Source: an uncultured Bacteroidota bacterium
GTDB lineage: Bacteria; Bacteroidota; Bacteroidia; Chitinophagales; Chitinophagaceae
Reading direction: 5' to 3'
Length of the DNA: 46,825 nt
Assembly (NCBI GenBank): GCA_903839875.1
Contig: CAIMDZ010000040.1
Coordinates: 1-46,825, forward strand
The position numbers and the translations under genes were made by a program. Below the pieces are notes generated by a model that worked only from the letters and a program-made list of their open reading frames with translations, was not told the DNA's origin and did no database searches. Shown one piece after another: positions 33,251 through 42,126 of the stretch. How positions within the stretch are numbered: position 1 is the first letter of the stretch; every line of letters starts with the position of its first letter.

Positions 33251-33361
33251 TGTTTTGTGGTGGGATATAAGGGGGATTTTGAATATCATCGCTGATGGGG
33301 TTTCATTTTTGTTCTGTATGCGCTTCGCTAACATTCAGAACAATGTGCCTGGGATAACTTA

Positions 33362-33490
33362 TTACAAAAATTCTTCAAAGAATTTGATATCGATTTCATA
33401 AATTGTTTTAGGAGTTAAACCAAGTGTAAACATTTCAAACATTTCTACAAGTTTTTCTCCATTAACGATTTCAATTGGAGTAGCTCCCGG
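33362..33490 (-). pseudogene. restriction-endonuclease-like C-terminal remnant
   Basis: In the frame shifted relative to the methyltransferase's end, the minus strand encodes PGATPIEIVNGEKLVEMFEM, then FTLGLTPKTIYEIDIKFFEE and FL, with a stop at 33362-33364. The I-x-x-V/I-D/N-G-E-K-L-V-E-L/M-F pattern is typical of the C-terminus of Mrr-like restriction endonucleases. It directly follows the truncated methyltransferase on the same strand, so this looks like the scar of a deletion that removed the end of the methyltransferase and the start of the nuclease gene. Confidence 0.5.
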
Positions 33491-34266
33491 TCTACCCAAT
33501 TACCACCTTGGGGTATGTGACTATAACGGTCTAAAACAAATTTTGCGTTCCGGGTAACCAAGTTATTAATTGACTTCTTTGAATTTTTCCGGATTGATTT
33601 TTGGTAATAGTTTTTTATAGTATCACGATAATCCAATTCATGAAGGTTTGCGCCATTATTTAAAAATGGCAAATCAGAAATAGCCTCTCTAACCGTTACA
33701 TGTTTTTTGGTAGTAGGTGTAGGAAATGTGTATTTAGCGCCATGCAATGAACCTACAATAAAAACCCTGTTTCGTATTTGCGGCACTCCATAATCTGCTG
33801 CGTTCAGAACTGCCGACGATGTTGTGTACCCGATTTTATGTAGCTGCTTATTTATCTGATCAAAAAAATAACCATCTTCCGTTTCAATGATTCCTTTTAC
33901 GTTTTCAACAATTACCCAATCGGCTCGCGCTTCTTTTGCTATTCTCAAATATTCTTTGAACAGCCAGTTATCCTCATTCTCTTTGTTTCGTGTTTTCTGA
34001 TTAGACGTAGAAAAGCCCTGGCATGGCGGTCCGCCAAAAAGTATTTTTACATCACTTTTATTTGCAGCAACTTTATTACCTAATTTAAACTTGCGAATGT
34101 CATCATTAAACACTTCTGTATACGGATGGTTTGTCTTGTATGTTATCGCAGCATACTTATCTAACTCAACAGCAACTTTAATTTTTACGCCAACAGAAGC
34201 TGCCCCTTCGGACATGCCACCGGCACCCGAAAAGAGGTCAATTCCTATAAAGTTTGGTACAGACAT
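33445..34266 (-). CDS. truncated DNA (cytosine-5-)-methyltransferase
   Basis: Motif I is GIDLFSGAGGMSEG (residues 8-21), motif IV GGPPCQGFS with catalytic Cys82, motif VI VIVENVKG (119-125), and motif VIII AADYGVPQIRNRVFIVG (157-172). After RYSHIPQGGNW (248-257), where full-length enzymes enter the target-recognition domain, the frame diverges and stops at residue 273. Target-recognition domain and motifs IX-X are missing, so the protein is probably inactive. Intact relatives are usually over 320 residues. A remnant of a restriction-endonuclease-like gene starts right at the break (33362-33490), pointing to an internal deletion in a former restriction-modification operon. No start ambiguity: ATG at 34266, GIDLF near the N-terminus. 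Confidence 0.85.
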   Translation of the reverse strand: MSVPNFIGIDLFSGAGGMSEGAASVGVKIKVAVELDKYAAITYKTNHPYTEVFNDDIRKFKLGNKVAANKSDVKILFGGPPCQGFSTSNQKTRNKENEDNWLFKEYLRIAKEARADWVIVENVKGIIETEDGYFFDQINKQLHKIGYTTSSAVLNAADYGVPQIRNRVFIVGSLHGAKYTFPTPTTKKHVTVREAISDLPFLNNGANLHELDYRDTIKNYYQKSIRKNSKKSINNLVTRNAKFVLDRYSHIPQGGNWVDRELLQLKSLMEKNL

Positions 34267-34601
34267 AATAAAAAATGGAGTCGAAATTAATCATTTATCC
34301 ACATATTGTTAATAAGTTTGAAATAAATAAAATAACTGTTCTTACACGATTTTTGAAACTTGATTAATTATCATGTGTAATTCTTTGCCCAATAGAATTC
34401 CCGAACCCAGAATGGTGCTAACGCCGTGGTTGTGAAATAGTTGTAACCAAGCTGGGACAATAAAGATTTTAAAGACATTTCTTTCTTTTAAGTCCTCGGC
34501 GGCTACCGGCAGGCAGGACAGGCAACGAAAGCTGAAATTACAACCACAACTTACTACCCGCGAACTCGCGACTTTCGACTATTGGTGGCCTAAAGCAGAT
34601 A
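34267..34601. other. gene-free stretch with one DnaA-box-like site and repeat debris
   Basis: TTATCCACA at 34295-34303 is an exact DnaA-box sequence, 33 bases upstream of the methyltransferase start. A CCGGCAGGCAGG repeat core lies at about 34506-34517. Nothing coding was seen. Confidence 0.45.
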
Positions 34602-35468
34602 CTATAAATTTCCAATCAGTTTCTTAAGATAAACTCCATAACCGCTTTTTAGATAAAGGGTAGCTAATTTGTTCATCTGTTCATCATCTATCCATCCGTT
34701 GCGATAGGCTATTTCTTCAATGCAGCCAATTTTCAGGCCTTGCCTTTTTTCAATAACCTCAATGAATTCTCCGGCTTCAATCAGTGAATCAAAGGTGCCG
34801 GTATCCAGCCAGGCGGTACCCCTGTCCAGTACACCTACTTCCAGTTTGCCTTTTTCAAGGTAGGTTTTGTTCACATCGGTAATCTCCAGTTCACCTCTTA
34901 CAGATGGTTTAATAGCTTTTGCAATGGCTACCACCTCGTTGTCATAAAAATAGAGGCCCGGCACTGCAAAATGCGATTTAGGATGTTCAGGTTTCTCCTC
35001 TATGCTGATTACCTTGTTATTTTTGTCAAATTCCACTACGCCATATCTTTCCGGGTCATTTACCTGGTAGGCGAAAACCACAGCGCCATCGGGGTTTACC
35101 TTATTTTTCAGTAAAGTGCCCATTCCTGAGCCATAGAATATATTATCACCCAGCACCAATGCCACGGGGTCATTACCGATAAATTCAGCGCCCAGGACGA
35201 AAGCCTGCGCCAAACCTTCAGGGCGTGGCTGCGCCACATATTCGAACTGGCAACCAATATTACTTCCGTCGCCCAGTAGTTTTTTAAATGCAGCCTGGTC
35301 TTCCGGGGTAGTGATGATCAGTATTTCCCTGATACCTGCAAGCATTAATGTAGACAATGGATAATACACCATCGGCTTATCAAAAACAGGCATAAGCTGT
35401 TTGCTAACTGCAATGGTAAGCGGATAAAGTCGTGTGCCTGAGCCACCGGCAAGTATAATTCCTTTCAT
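34602..35468 (-). CDS. rfbA: glucose-1-phosphate thymidylyltransferase
   Basis: Catalyses dTTP + glucose-1-phosphate to dTDP-glucose + diphosphate, the first step to dTDP-rhamnose and related sugars. The nucleotide-binding signature [18 protein letters not shown] is at the very N-terminus, so the ATG at 35468 is chosen over the TTG eight codons upstream. Others: [29 protein letters not shown] with the metal-binding Asp; [20 protein letters not shown]; and [14 protein letters not shown]. The length of 288 is normal. It lies downstream of rfbB on the same strand with 130 bases between. The epimerase and reductase genes (rfbC, rfbD) are not in the window. Confidence 0.95.
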   Translation of the reverse strand: MKGIILAGGSGTRLYPLTIAVSKQLMPVFDKPMVYYPLSTLMLAGIREILIITTPEDQAAFKKLLGDGSNIGCQFEYVAQPRPEGLAQAFVLGAEFIGNDPVALVLGDNIFYGSGMGTLLKNKVNPDGAVVFAYQVNDPERYGVVEFDKNNKVISIEEKPEHPKSHFAVPGLYFYDNEVVAIAKAIKPSVRGELEITDVNKTYLEKGKLEVGVLDRGTAWLDTGTFDSLIEAGEFIEVIEKRQGLKIGCIEEIAYRNGWIDDEQMNKLATLYLKSGYGVYLKKLIGNL

Positions 35469-35524
35469 GTTACAGTCGTCATGCCTACGCAAATGCTTCG
35501 GCAGATAAATAAGTCGTGAGTTAT

Positions 35525-35567
35525 AAGTCGTAAGTCCGTGAAAAATAAGCCGGGGAGCTTACGACTT
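35525..35567. repeat. inverted repeat between rfbB and rfbA
   Basis: Perfect 10-bp arms AAGTCGTAAG (35525-35534) and CTTACGACTT (35558-35567). The plus-strand side is followed by T residues. A terminator or attenuator between the two genes is possible but unproved. Confidence 0.4.
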
Positions 35568-35598
35568 TTTAATTGCTGCTTCTATTGTATTCGATAGC

Positions 35599-36647
35599 CT
35601 AAAGGTATTGTTGCTTGTAATATTTCTGATAATTTCCGCTCGTCACATGATTCAGCCATTCTTCGTTTGCAAGATACCAATCTATCGTTTTACTTAGCCC
35701 TTCTTCAAAAGTCACCGAAGGGTACCAGCCCAGTTCTTTATTGATTTTGTTAGCGTCAATGGCATAACGGCGGTCGTGGCCGGGCCGGTCCTTGATGTAG
35801 GAGATCAGCTTTTCTGATTCACCCGGAATACGTCCCAGTTTTTCATCCATTTCCTTACAAAGCAATTTAACCAGCTCTATGTTTTGCCATTCATTAAATC
35901 CACCAATGTTATAAGTTTCCCCATTCCTTCCGCCATGAAAAACCATATCAATAGCCCTTGCATGGTCAAGAACGTAAAGCCAATCGCGGGTATACTTGCC
36001 GTCGCCATATACAGGCAGCGGTTTATTATTGCGTATATTATTAATAAACAGCGGTATCAGTTTTTCAGGAAAATGATTTGGACCGTAATTATTTGAACAA
36101 TTGGTAATCACAAAGGGTAAGCCATAGGTATTGCCATAAGCACGTACAAAATGGTCTGATGCGGCTTTGGAAGCAGAGTAGGGGGATTGCGGATCGTAAG
36201 GTGTGGTTTCCGTAAAAAATCCTTCAGCGCCTAATGAGCCATACACTTCATCCGTTGATACATGATAAAAGCGTTTACCTCAAAATTCCCTTTCCAGGCT
36301 GCACAGGCTGCATTCAGCAGGTTGGCAGTGCCCATTACATTGGTCCTGATAAACGCATTCGGGTCAGTAATGGAGCGATCTACATGGCTTTCTGCGGCAA
36401 GGTGAATGACTCCGTCAAAATTGTATTTATAGAATAAAAAGTTGATCTGGTTTGTGTCGTTAATGTCTGCTTTTTCAAAAGAATAATTTGAAGAATGCTC
36501 TATGTCCTTGAGGTTTTCCAGGTTGCCAGCATAAGTAAGGGCATCCAGGTTTACAATAGTATAATCAGGATATTTCTGTACAAATAACCGTACCACATGG
36601 GAGCCAATAAATCCCGCTCCGCCTGTTATGAGCAATGTTTTTTTCAT
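35599..36647 (-). CDS. rfbB: dTDP-glucose 4,6-dehydratase (frameshifted)
   Basis: Converts dTDP-glucose to dTDP-4-keto-6-deoxyglucose, using bound NAD. The 5' frame (36231-36647) has the Rossmann motif [10 protein letters not shown] and [12 protein letters not shown]. The 3' frame (35599-36246) has [20 protein letters not shown] with the Tyr-x-x-x-Lys pair, [18 protein letters not shown] and [13 protein letters not shown]. The frames join correctly ([15 protein letters not shown], restoring the catalytic T-D-E) if one G is added within GAGGTAAA (C pair at 36278-36279 on the plus strand). As nothing else is degraded, a sequence error is more likely than a real pseudogene. Joined length about 349, normal. 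Confidence 0.9.
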
Positions 36648-36708
36648 GGTGCGAATTTAGACAATGTTCGGAACATGACACATTAGTGCCTGACTGTGAG
36701 AATATTTT

Positions 36709-38046
36709 TTACACGAGCTTAAAGCCTTCAATAAACTTGGTAGTAAAATTTCCTTTTTTAAATTCCTCGTTCTTCATCAGTTGCAGGTGGAAGGGGATAG
36801 TTGTTTTAATACCTTCTATCACATACTCGCTAAGCGCCCGCTCCATAGTGTTTATCGCTTCTTCACGTGTTTGGGCCACTGCTATCACTTTAGCGATCAT
36901 AGAGTCGTAAAAAGGTGGTATTGTATATCCTGCATAAATGTGGGAATCCACGCGTACACCATGTCCGCCGGGAGTATGTAATACGGTTATCTTGCCGGGG
37001 CAGGGCCTGAAATCATTATAAGGGTCTTCTGCGTTTATACGGCATTCTATTGCATGTATTTTTGGTTCATAGTTACGGCCGCTTATTGGAACCCCTGCGG
37101 CTATTTTGATCTGTTCTTTGATCAGATCGTAGCTGATCACTTCTTCTGTAACCCCATGCTCTACCTGGATTCGGGTATTCATTTCCATGAAGTAGAAGTT
37201 ACGGTGTTTATCAACCAGGAATTCTATAGTACCTACACTTTCATAATTTATGGCGCTTGCAGCCTTTATGGCGGCTTCCCCCATTTTCTGGCGCAATTCA
37301 GTAGTCATGAATGGAGATGGAGATTCTTCAACTAACTTTTGATGACGACGCTGAATAGAGCAGTCGCGTTCACTCAGATGGCAAACTGTACCGAATTGGT
37401 CGCCTGCAACCTGTATCTCTATATGGCGCGGTTCTTCCACGAACTTTTCCATATAAATACCATCATTCTTAAACGACGCACCGGCCTCCATTTTCGCCAT
37501 ATTATAGGCGGTTTCAATTTCACTATCCTTCCAAACTACCCGCATTCCTTTTCCTCCGCCCCCGGCAGTTGCCTTTATGATCACGGGGTAACCCATTTTT
37601 TTAGCAATTTCCCTGGCTTCATCTGTGCTGCTCAATAATCCATCTGATCCGGGAATAACCGGTACCCCGGCTTTTATCATTGTCTCTTTGGCAGTGATCT
37701 TATCGCCCATTGAGCGGATCATCTCAGGTGTTGGACCAATAAATTTAATATTGTACTGGGCGCAGATTTCTGCAAAATTTGCATTCTCAGCCAGGAAACC
37801 ATAACCAGGATGAATTGCATCCGCATTAGTGATTTCTGCTGCCGCCATTATATGCGGAATGTTCAGGTAGGAGTCACTGCTTTGTGCTTTTCCAATACAT
37901 ACAGCCTCGTCAGCAAACCGCACGTGCAGGCTGTCTTTATCTGCGGTTGAATAAACAGCAACCGTCCGGATACCCATTTCTCTGCACGTACGAATAATAC
38001 GCAACGCAATTTCACCCCGATTGGCGATCAGTATTTTTTTAAACAT
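36709..38046 (-). CDS. accC: acetyl-CoA carboxylase, biotin carboxylase subunit
   Basis: ATP-dependent carboxylation of biotin on the carrier protein, the first half of the acetyl-CoA carboxylase reaction in fatty acid synthesis. N-terminal [38 protein letters not shown]-grasp glycine loop [10 protein letters not shown] (residues 162-170); [19 protein letters not shown]; and [15 protein letters not shown] with Arg292 and Glu296. The usual Pro after EH is Gly here (residue 298), an uncommon change beside the active site. The length of 445 is normal. It follows accB after 173 bases carrying short repeats; the order efp-accB-accC on one strand is common in Bacteroidota and suggests cotranscription. 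Confidence 0.96.
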   Translation of the reverse strand: MFKKILIANRGEIALRIIRTCREMGIRTVAVYSTADKDSLHVRFADEAVCIGKAQSSDSYLNIPHIMAAAEITNADAIHPGYGFLAENANFAEICAQYNIKFIGPTPEMIRSMGDKITAKETMIKAGVPVIPGSDGLLSSTDEAREIAKKMGYPVIIKATAGGGGKGMRVVWKDSEIETAYNMAKMEAGASFKNDGIYMEKFVEEPRHIEIQVAGDQFGTVCHLSERDCSIQRRHQKLVEESPSPFMTTELRQKMGEAAIKAASAINYESVGTIEFLVDKHRNFYFMEMNTRIQVEHGVTEEVISYDLIKEQIKIAAGVPISGRNYEPKIHAIECRINAEDPYNDFRPCPGKITVLHTPGGHGVRVDSHIYAGYTIPPFYDSMIAKVIAVAQTREEAINTMERALSEYVIEGIKTTIPFHLQLMKNEEFKKGNFTTKFIEGFKLV

Positions 38047-38056
38047 CTTGTTTTAG

Positions 38057-38090
38057 AATGACTCAATTTCGCAATGACTCAATGACTCAA
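38057..38090. repeat. short direct repeats between accB and accC
   Basis: AATGACTCAA occurs at 38057, 38073 and 38081. An inverted relative, AAGTCATTGAG, lies near 38202-38213. Function unknown. Confidence 0.5.
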
Positions 38091-38219
38091 TGTTTTAACT
38101 TAATTGAAATAAAACACCTTTAATCGAGTTGGTTTGTTTTTTATTGAAATCTTTATTGAAGTATTAATTTTTTGCCTATAATTCTTTTTCTTTGACCAAT
38201 TAAGTCATTGAGCAATTTA

Positions 38220-38708
38220 TTAAATTGGTTCAACAAGAAACAAAGGCTGGTCATATTCTACAGGAGACGAATCGTCGGCAATTACCTTTACGATGCGGCC
38301 GCTTACTTCACTTTCTATTTCATTAAAGAGTTTCATGGCTTCAATGATACATAGCACCTGACCTGCTTTGATCTCATCTCCAACATTTACAAAAATAGGC
38401 TTGTCAGGTGCAGGACTGCGGTAAAATGTTCCGATCATTGGGGATTTAATAGTGATCAGGTTGCTAACCGGGGGAAGCGGCGCCGGTTTCTCTGCAGCCG
38501 GCGGGGCTGCAGGCGCCGGTGCAGGTAATGCTGCCTGCTGTGCAGTTTGAGGCGTGTGTACGATTTGCTGGGGTGCTGAAACATAGTGAACGTTTCCGGT
38601 GGCCTCCTGTTTTATCGTGATTTTAAAATCGCCTTCTTCTATTGACAGCTCACTGATATTAGATTTATTAATCGTTTTTATCAGCTCCTGGATTTGTTTG
38701 TACTCCAT
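38220..38708 (-). CDS. accB: acetyl-CoA carboxylase, biotin carboxyl carrier protein
   Basis: Carries biotin between the biotin carboxylase and the carboxyltransferase. N-terminal helix [20 protein letters not shown], an Ala/Pro-rich flexible linker (about 50-82), then the biotinyl domain (88-162) with [20 protein letters not shown]; Lys126 in EAMKL is the biotinylation site. The preceding [12 protein letters not shown] is the usual thumb region of AccB. 162 residues, normal. Located between efp and accC on the same strand. Confidence 0.96.
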   Translation of the reverse strand: MEYKQIQELIKTINKSNISELSIEEGDFKITIKQEATGNVHYVSAPQQIVHTPQTAQQAALPAPAPAAPPAAEKPAPLPPVSNLITIKSPMIGTFYRSPAPDKPIFVNVGDEIKAGQVLCIIEAMKLFNEIESEVSGRIVKVIADDSSPVEYDQPLFLVEPI

Positions 38709-38827
38709 GAATATTGTTTTAAAGTTATAAATTCAAACTCAAAACCTAAAAATGAGAAAAGGAAAATTATTGTACCAAAAGATTTGTATAAAAAAATATA
38801 TTATAATATTCCTTTTCAAAAACAATC

Positions 38828-39394
38828 TTAACCTTTTACTCTTTCTACATAATTTCCTGTTTTAGAATCTATTTTTACGAGTTCCCCCTCATTTACAAAC
38901 AGAGGTACCTGGATCACTGCGCCGGTTTCTAAAGTTGCCGGTTTAGTCGCCCTTGTTGCTGTGTCTCCTTTAACGCCGGGTGCTGAATAAGTTATCTTCA
39001 GGTTCACACTTGGAGGTAATTCAACACCCATCGGCGATTCCGTTTCTGTATTAATAATAACAAAACACTCCTGGCCGTCTTTGTATAATTCCGGGTGCTC
39101 TATTAAATTTTCATTGACAACAATCTGTTCAAATGAATTATTGTCCATCAGGTTAAACCCGCTGTCATCCTTATATAAAAACTGGTAGGGACGTTTCTCA
39201 ACACGGATCGGGAATATGTTATCACCTGAGTTCCAGGTATGTTCTATAGAGCGATTGTTGTCCACTCCTTTTAGCTTAGCCCATACTTTTGCAGCTGCGC
39301 GTGCCGTTTTGTTTTGTCCGAATTCAACCACTGAGTAAAGGCTTCCATCAAGTTTAATGATCAACCCATTACGCATATCTGCTGTTGTAGCCAT
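38828..39394 (-). CDS. efp: elongation factor P (Arg32-type loop)
   Basis: Binds the ribosome between P and E sites and helps peptide-bond formation at proline runs. All three beta-barrel parts are present (188 residues): N-terminal KOW-like MATTADMRNGLIIKLDGSLY, the middle OB domain and the C-terminal domain PGVKGDTATRATKPATLETG ... VPLFVNEGELVKIDSKTGNY. The loop that reaches the peptidyl-transferase centre reads EFGQNKTARAAAKVWAKLKG instead of the Lys-type KPGKG. It aligns with the Pseudomonas loop NKSGRNAAVVKMKLK, placing Arg at residue 32, the residue rhamnosylated by EarP there. No earP is in the window. A -7 box lies at 39423-39430. Confidence 0.95.
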   Translation of the reverse strand: MATTADMRNGLIIKLDGSLYSVVEFGQNKTARAAAKVWAKLKGVDNNRSIEHTWNSGDNIFPIRVEKRPYQFLYKDDSGFNLMDNNSFEQIVVNENLIEHPELYKDGQECFVIINTETESPMGVELPPSVNLKITYSAPGVKGDTATRATKPATLETGAVIQVPLFVNEGELVKIDSKTGNYVERVKG

Positions 39395-39422
39395 GTAGAT
39401 CTGAAATTTTTTATTTGGACTG

Positions 39423-39430
39423 CAAAAGTA
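39423..39430 (-). promoter_or_regulatory. -7 promoter box of efp
   Basis: Minus strand TACTTTTG, an exact TAnnTTTG, 28 bases before the ATG at 39394. Confidence 0.6.
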
Positions 39431-39758
39431 ATCAATTAAGCCAAAACACGAAATGAAAGAAAAAAGTAAAAAAATGAAAAAAAATGGCTTAAAATGGATA
39501 AAATCGGAAAGAATTCACCGGATTTTTACATTTTTTCATTCAAATTGATTGAGGTGATAAATGCGCCTACCAGTCATTTACCTGCTAATTTACCACTTTC
39601 GGTTTGCCTTTCTACGTGTATTTTTAATCAACAGGAAAAATGAATCAATCATTCTGCAATTTGTGATAAATTGAAATTTTTTAGAAAAAATAAATATCCC
39701 CCCGATTTTCACTCTTTAATTAAAGATCATTAATTATGTTTCCCACTATGTTTATTGT

Positions 39759-39766
39759 ACTTTTGC
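39759..39766 (+). promoter_or_regulatory. -7 promoter box of the M13 peptidase gene
   Basis: TACTTTTG, an exact TAnnTTTG, 24 bases before the ATG at 39791. It overlaps the upstream TTG alternative start, arguing against that start. Confidence 0.6.
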
Positions 39767-39790
39767 GCTCTAAAATTAATAAATAGTTAT

Positions 39791-41839
39791 ATGCATTTCA
39801 AACAAACGATCATTGCAGGGATAGCAATATTATCTATTGCCTCCTGCAATCAGCCCGGGAAAAAAGGCGCTGAAACATCCCCCCGAAAATTTATTGATCC
39901 CGCGAACATGGATACTACCGTGCATCCCGGTGATAATTTCTTCCAATTTGCCAATGGTGCCTGGTTGAAGAATAACCCGATCCCGGCATCTGAAACAAGG
40001 TGGGGCAGCTTTAACATGCTGCAGGAAAATAACTACAAGGCACTCCACACATTGCTAGATTCTGCTGCTGCCATTGCAAATGCTCCTCAAGGCAGTATTG
40101 TTCAGAAAGTGGGTGATTTTTACCGCACAGGAATGGATAGCGTAACCATAAATAAAATAGGTATCACTCCCCTTAATGAAGTACTGGGAAGGATCAATAA
40201 CCTTAAGGATGTAAATGAATTGACAGAGGAGATAGGTATTGAGCATACTCAGGGTATTGATCAGTTATTCAGCTTTGGTATTTCGCCGGATGATAAAAAT
40301 GTAAGTAAAGAGATCTGTCAGTTCGGCCAGGGCGGTCTGGGTATGCCCGGTAAAGAATATTATGTTGATAATGACGAACGCACCTCCAAGATACGTGAGG
40401 CCTACAAACATTATCTGCCCAAAATACTGATGCTGATGGGTGATGACAGTATTACTGCTGAAAAAGAAGGCAAAGACATATTCGGTCTGGAACAATTATT
40501 GGCTAATGCATCAATGACCAAGGTAGAAATGCGTGACCCAAATAAACTCTATAATAAATTTACCACCGATGAGTTAAACAAACAAACTCCCGGGCTGAAC
40601 TGGAAGACTTTACTAGCTCATCTGAAGGTTAAAGGAGAGGATACTCTGATTGTGGGTATGCCGAAATTCTTTGTTGAAATGGCAAAGCAATTAAAGGCAA
40701 CACCATTGGACACAGGGAAAAAATACCTGAAGTTTCATCTTGTGAATCAGATGGCTCCCTATCTGAGCGCTTCTTTCGATACTACAAGGTTTAATTTTTA
40801 TGGCAAAGAAATGCGTGGACAACAGGAACAAAGGGTTAGGTGGAAAAGGATCTTGCAGGTGGTTGATGGCACTGAAGGCGAGTTGCTAGGCCAGTTATAT
40901 GTTGACAAATATTTTAAGCCCGAAGCGAAAAAACGCATGATGGAGCTGGTAAATAACCTGCAGCAAACTTATTCAGAGCGCATTGCAAAAATAGACTGGA
41001 TGAGTGACAGTACTAAAAGGAAAGCCCAGACAAAGTTGAATGCGTTTATGAAAAAGATAGGTTATGCCGACAAATGGAAGGATTACAGCGCACTTACTAT
41101 TGTGAACAATGATTTTGTAAAAAATGTGCTGGCCTCAGCACAATGGTCGTATAATTATGAGCTGAATAAACTGGGCAAACCGGTTGACAGGTCGGAGTGG
41201 GGGATGACACCACCTACGGTAAATGCCTATTACAATCCAGCATTCAATGAGATCGTCTTTCCTGCCGGTATTCTTCAATTCCCTTTCTTTGATGAAAAAG
41301 CGGACGACGCCATTAATTACGGCGGTATAGGCGCGGTAATAGGGCATGAAATGACCCATGGATTTGATGACCAGGGCAGGTTGTATAATGCAGAGGGTAA
41401 CCTGAGCAACTGGTGGAGTTCTGCAGATTCTGCCAATTTTGTTACCAAAGCAATGAAGATGGTGGATCAATTCAGCAAGATTATTGTAATTGATACCTGT
41501 CATGCCAATGGCAGCCTGACTGAAGGCGAGAACCTTGCCGACCTTGGCGGTATTAATATTGCCTATGAAGCATTCAAGAAAACACCTCAAGGTAAGGGAA
41601 CTGAGAAAATAGACGGATTTACCCCCGACCAGCGATTCTTCCTTAGCTGGGCACAGGTATGGTGCGCTAATACCCGTCCCAAGGAACTGGCAAACCGTTT
41701 AAAAACCGATCCGCACTCACCATCTGAACTTCGTTGCAATTTACCTCCAAGCAATATGGAAGCATGGTATAAGGCATTTAATATTAAGCCTACAGATAAA
41801 GCCTTCCGTCCGGAAAATGAACGTGTAAGAGTCTGGTAA
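39791..41839 (+). CDS. M13 family zinc metallopeptidase, lipoprotein (PepO/neprilysin-like)
   Basis: Endopeptidase that cuts small and medium peptides. Counted from the ATG at 39791: zinc site HEMTH with His519, Glu520 and His523 in GAVIGHEMTHGFDDQGRLY; third ligand Glu580 in LTEGENLADLGGI. The family motif VNAYYNPAFNEIVFPAGILQ comes before it, and SPSELRCNLPPSNMEAWYKAF and a terminal RVRVW come at the end. N-terminus MHFKQTIIAGIAILSIASC contains a lipobox (SIAS-C), so it is probably an outer- or inner-membrane lipoprotein facing the periplasm or outside. The ATG at 39791 is preferred to a TTG at 39755, which lies in the promoter. About 682 residues, normal. Confidence 0.95.
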   Translation: MHFKQTIIAGIAILSIASCNQPGKKGAETSPRKFIDPANMDTTVHPGDNFFQFANGAWLKNNPIPASETRWGSFNMLQENNYKALHTLLDSAAAIANAPQGSIVQKVGDFYRTGMDSVTINKIGITPLNEVLGRINNLKDVNELTEEIGIEHTQGIDQLFSFGISPDDKNVSKEICQFGQGGLGMPGKEYYVDNDERTSKIREAYKHYLPKILMLMGDDSITAEKEGKDIFGLEQLLANASMTKVEMRDPNKLYNKFTTDELNKQTPGLNWKTLLAHLKVKGEDTLIVGMPKFFVEMAKQLKATPLDTGKKYLKFHLVNQMAPYLSASFDTTRFNFYGKEMRGQQEQRVRWKRILQVVDGTEGELLGQLYVDKYFKPEAKKRMMELVNNLQQTYSERIAKIDWMSDSTKRKAQTKLNAFMKKIGYADKWKDYSALTIVNNDFVKNVLASAQWSYNYELNKLGKPVDRSEWGMTPPTVNAYYNPAFNEIVFPAGILQFPFFDEKADDAINYGGIGAVIGHEMTHGFDDQGRLYNAEGNLSNWWSSADSANFVTKAMKMVDQFSKIIVIDTCHANGSLTEGENLADLGGINIAYEAFKKTPQGKGTEKIDGFTPDQRFFLSWAQVWCANTRPKELANRLKTDPHSPSELRCNLPPSNMEAWYKAFNIKPTDKAFRPENERVRVW

Positions 41840-41864
41840 CCGCTTTGTTTATTCTCAAATCAAT

Positions 41865-41894
41865 AAATCCCTTGCAAAATAATGCAAGGGATTT
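41865..41894 (+). terminator. terminator of the M13 peptidase gene
   Basis: Perfect 12-bp arms AAATCCCTTGCA / TGCAAGGGATTT with a 6-base loop, 25 bases past the stop. Confidence 0.8.
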
Positions 41895-42126
41895 TAATAA
41901 TATGAAATATTAAAAAGCATTATTTTTATATAATTATACGCAATAATAAATTGCTAAAAAAAATATGTTATAATTTATACCAACCTTTATGAATAATATA
42001 TTGTCTTTAATAAGTGACAGGATTATTTTCGAAAAAAAGCCTTAAATAATTTTATGTAAAGAATTGTTTTATAATCATAAAGAAAATTACTACATTTAAC
42101 CAATGTTTTTTAAAATAAGAAAATAT

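Larger units (their letters stand above)
31690..33361. other. 1.7-kb stretch without intact genes: repeats and gene remnants
   Basis: It contains the MBOAT promoter, a dispersed palindromic repeat (31784-31813), a 231-bp tandem repeat (31835-32350), repeat debris rich in CGCGAG, AACCCCTACA and CGGCAGGCAGG cores (about 32575-32700), a TATATTTG -7-like box without a gene (32751-32758, minus) and a possible decayed toxin gene (33131-33250). Plus-strand frames at 31924, 32439 and 33120 show no domain and cross the repeats, so they are not called. Confidence 0.6.
39395..39790. other. divergent promoter region between efp and the M13 peptidase gene
   Basis: 396 AT-rich bases with a -7 box for each gene, at 39423-39430 (minus) and 39759-39766 (plus). 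No other feature was seen. Confidence 0.6.

Noticed and set aside
33120-33401. 93-codon plus-strand frame beside the methyltransferase
   Set aside because: It runs opposite the nuclease tail remnant and the possible toxin remnant. Those minus-strand readings make better sense.
31835-34303. Chromosomal replication origin
   Set aside because: Exact DnaA boxes are present, but only three, two of them being copies by tandem duplication, and no dnaA, dnaN or similar gene is near. I kept only the weaker origin-like or titration-site suggestion.
37140-37170. EHGVTE instead of EHPVTE in biotin carboxylase as a sign of inactivation
   Set aside because: All catalytic and ATP-binding residues are otherwise present and the gene is full length, so a tolerated substitution or a base error is more likely.
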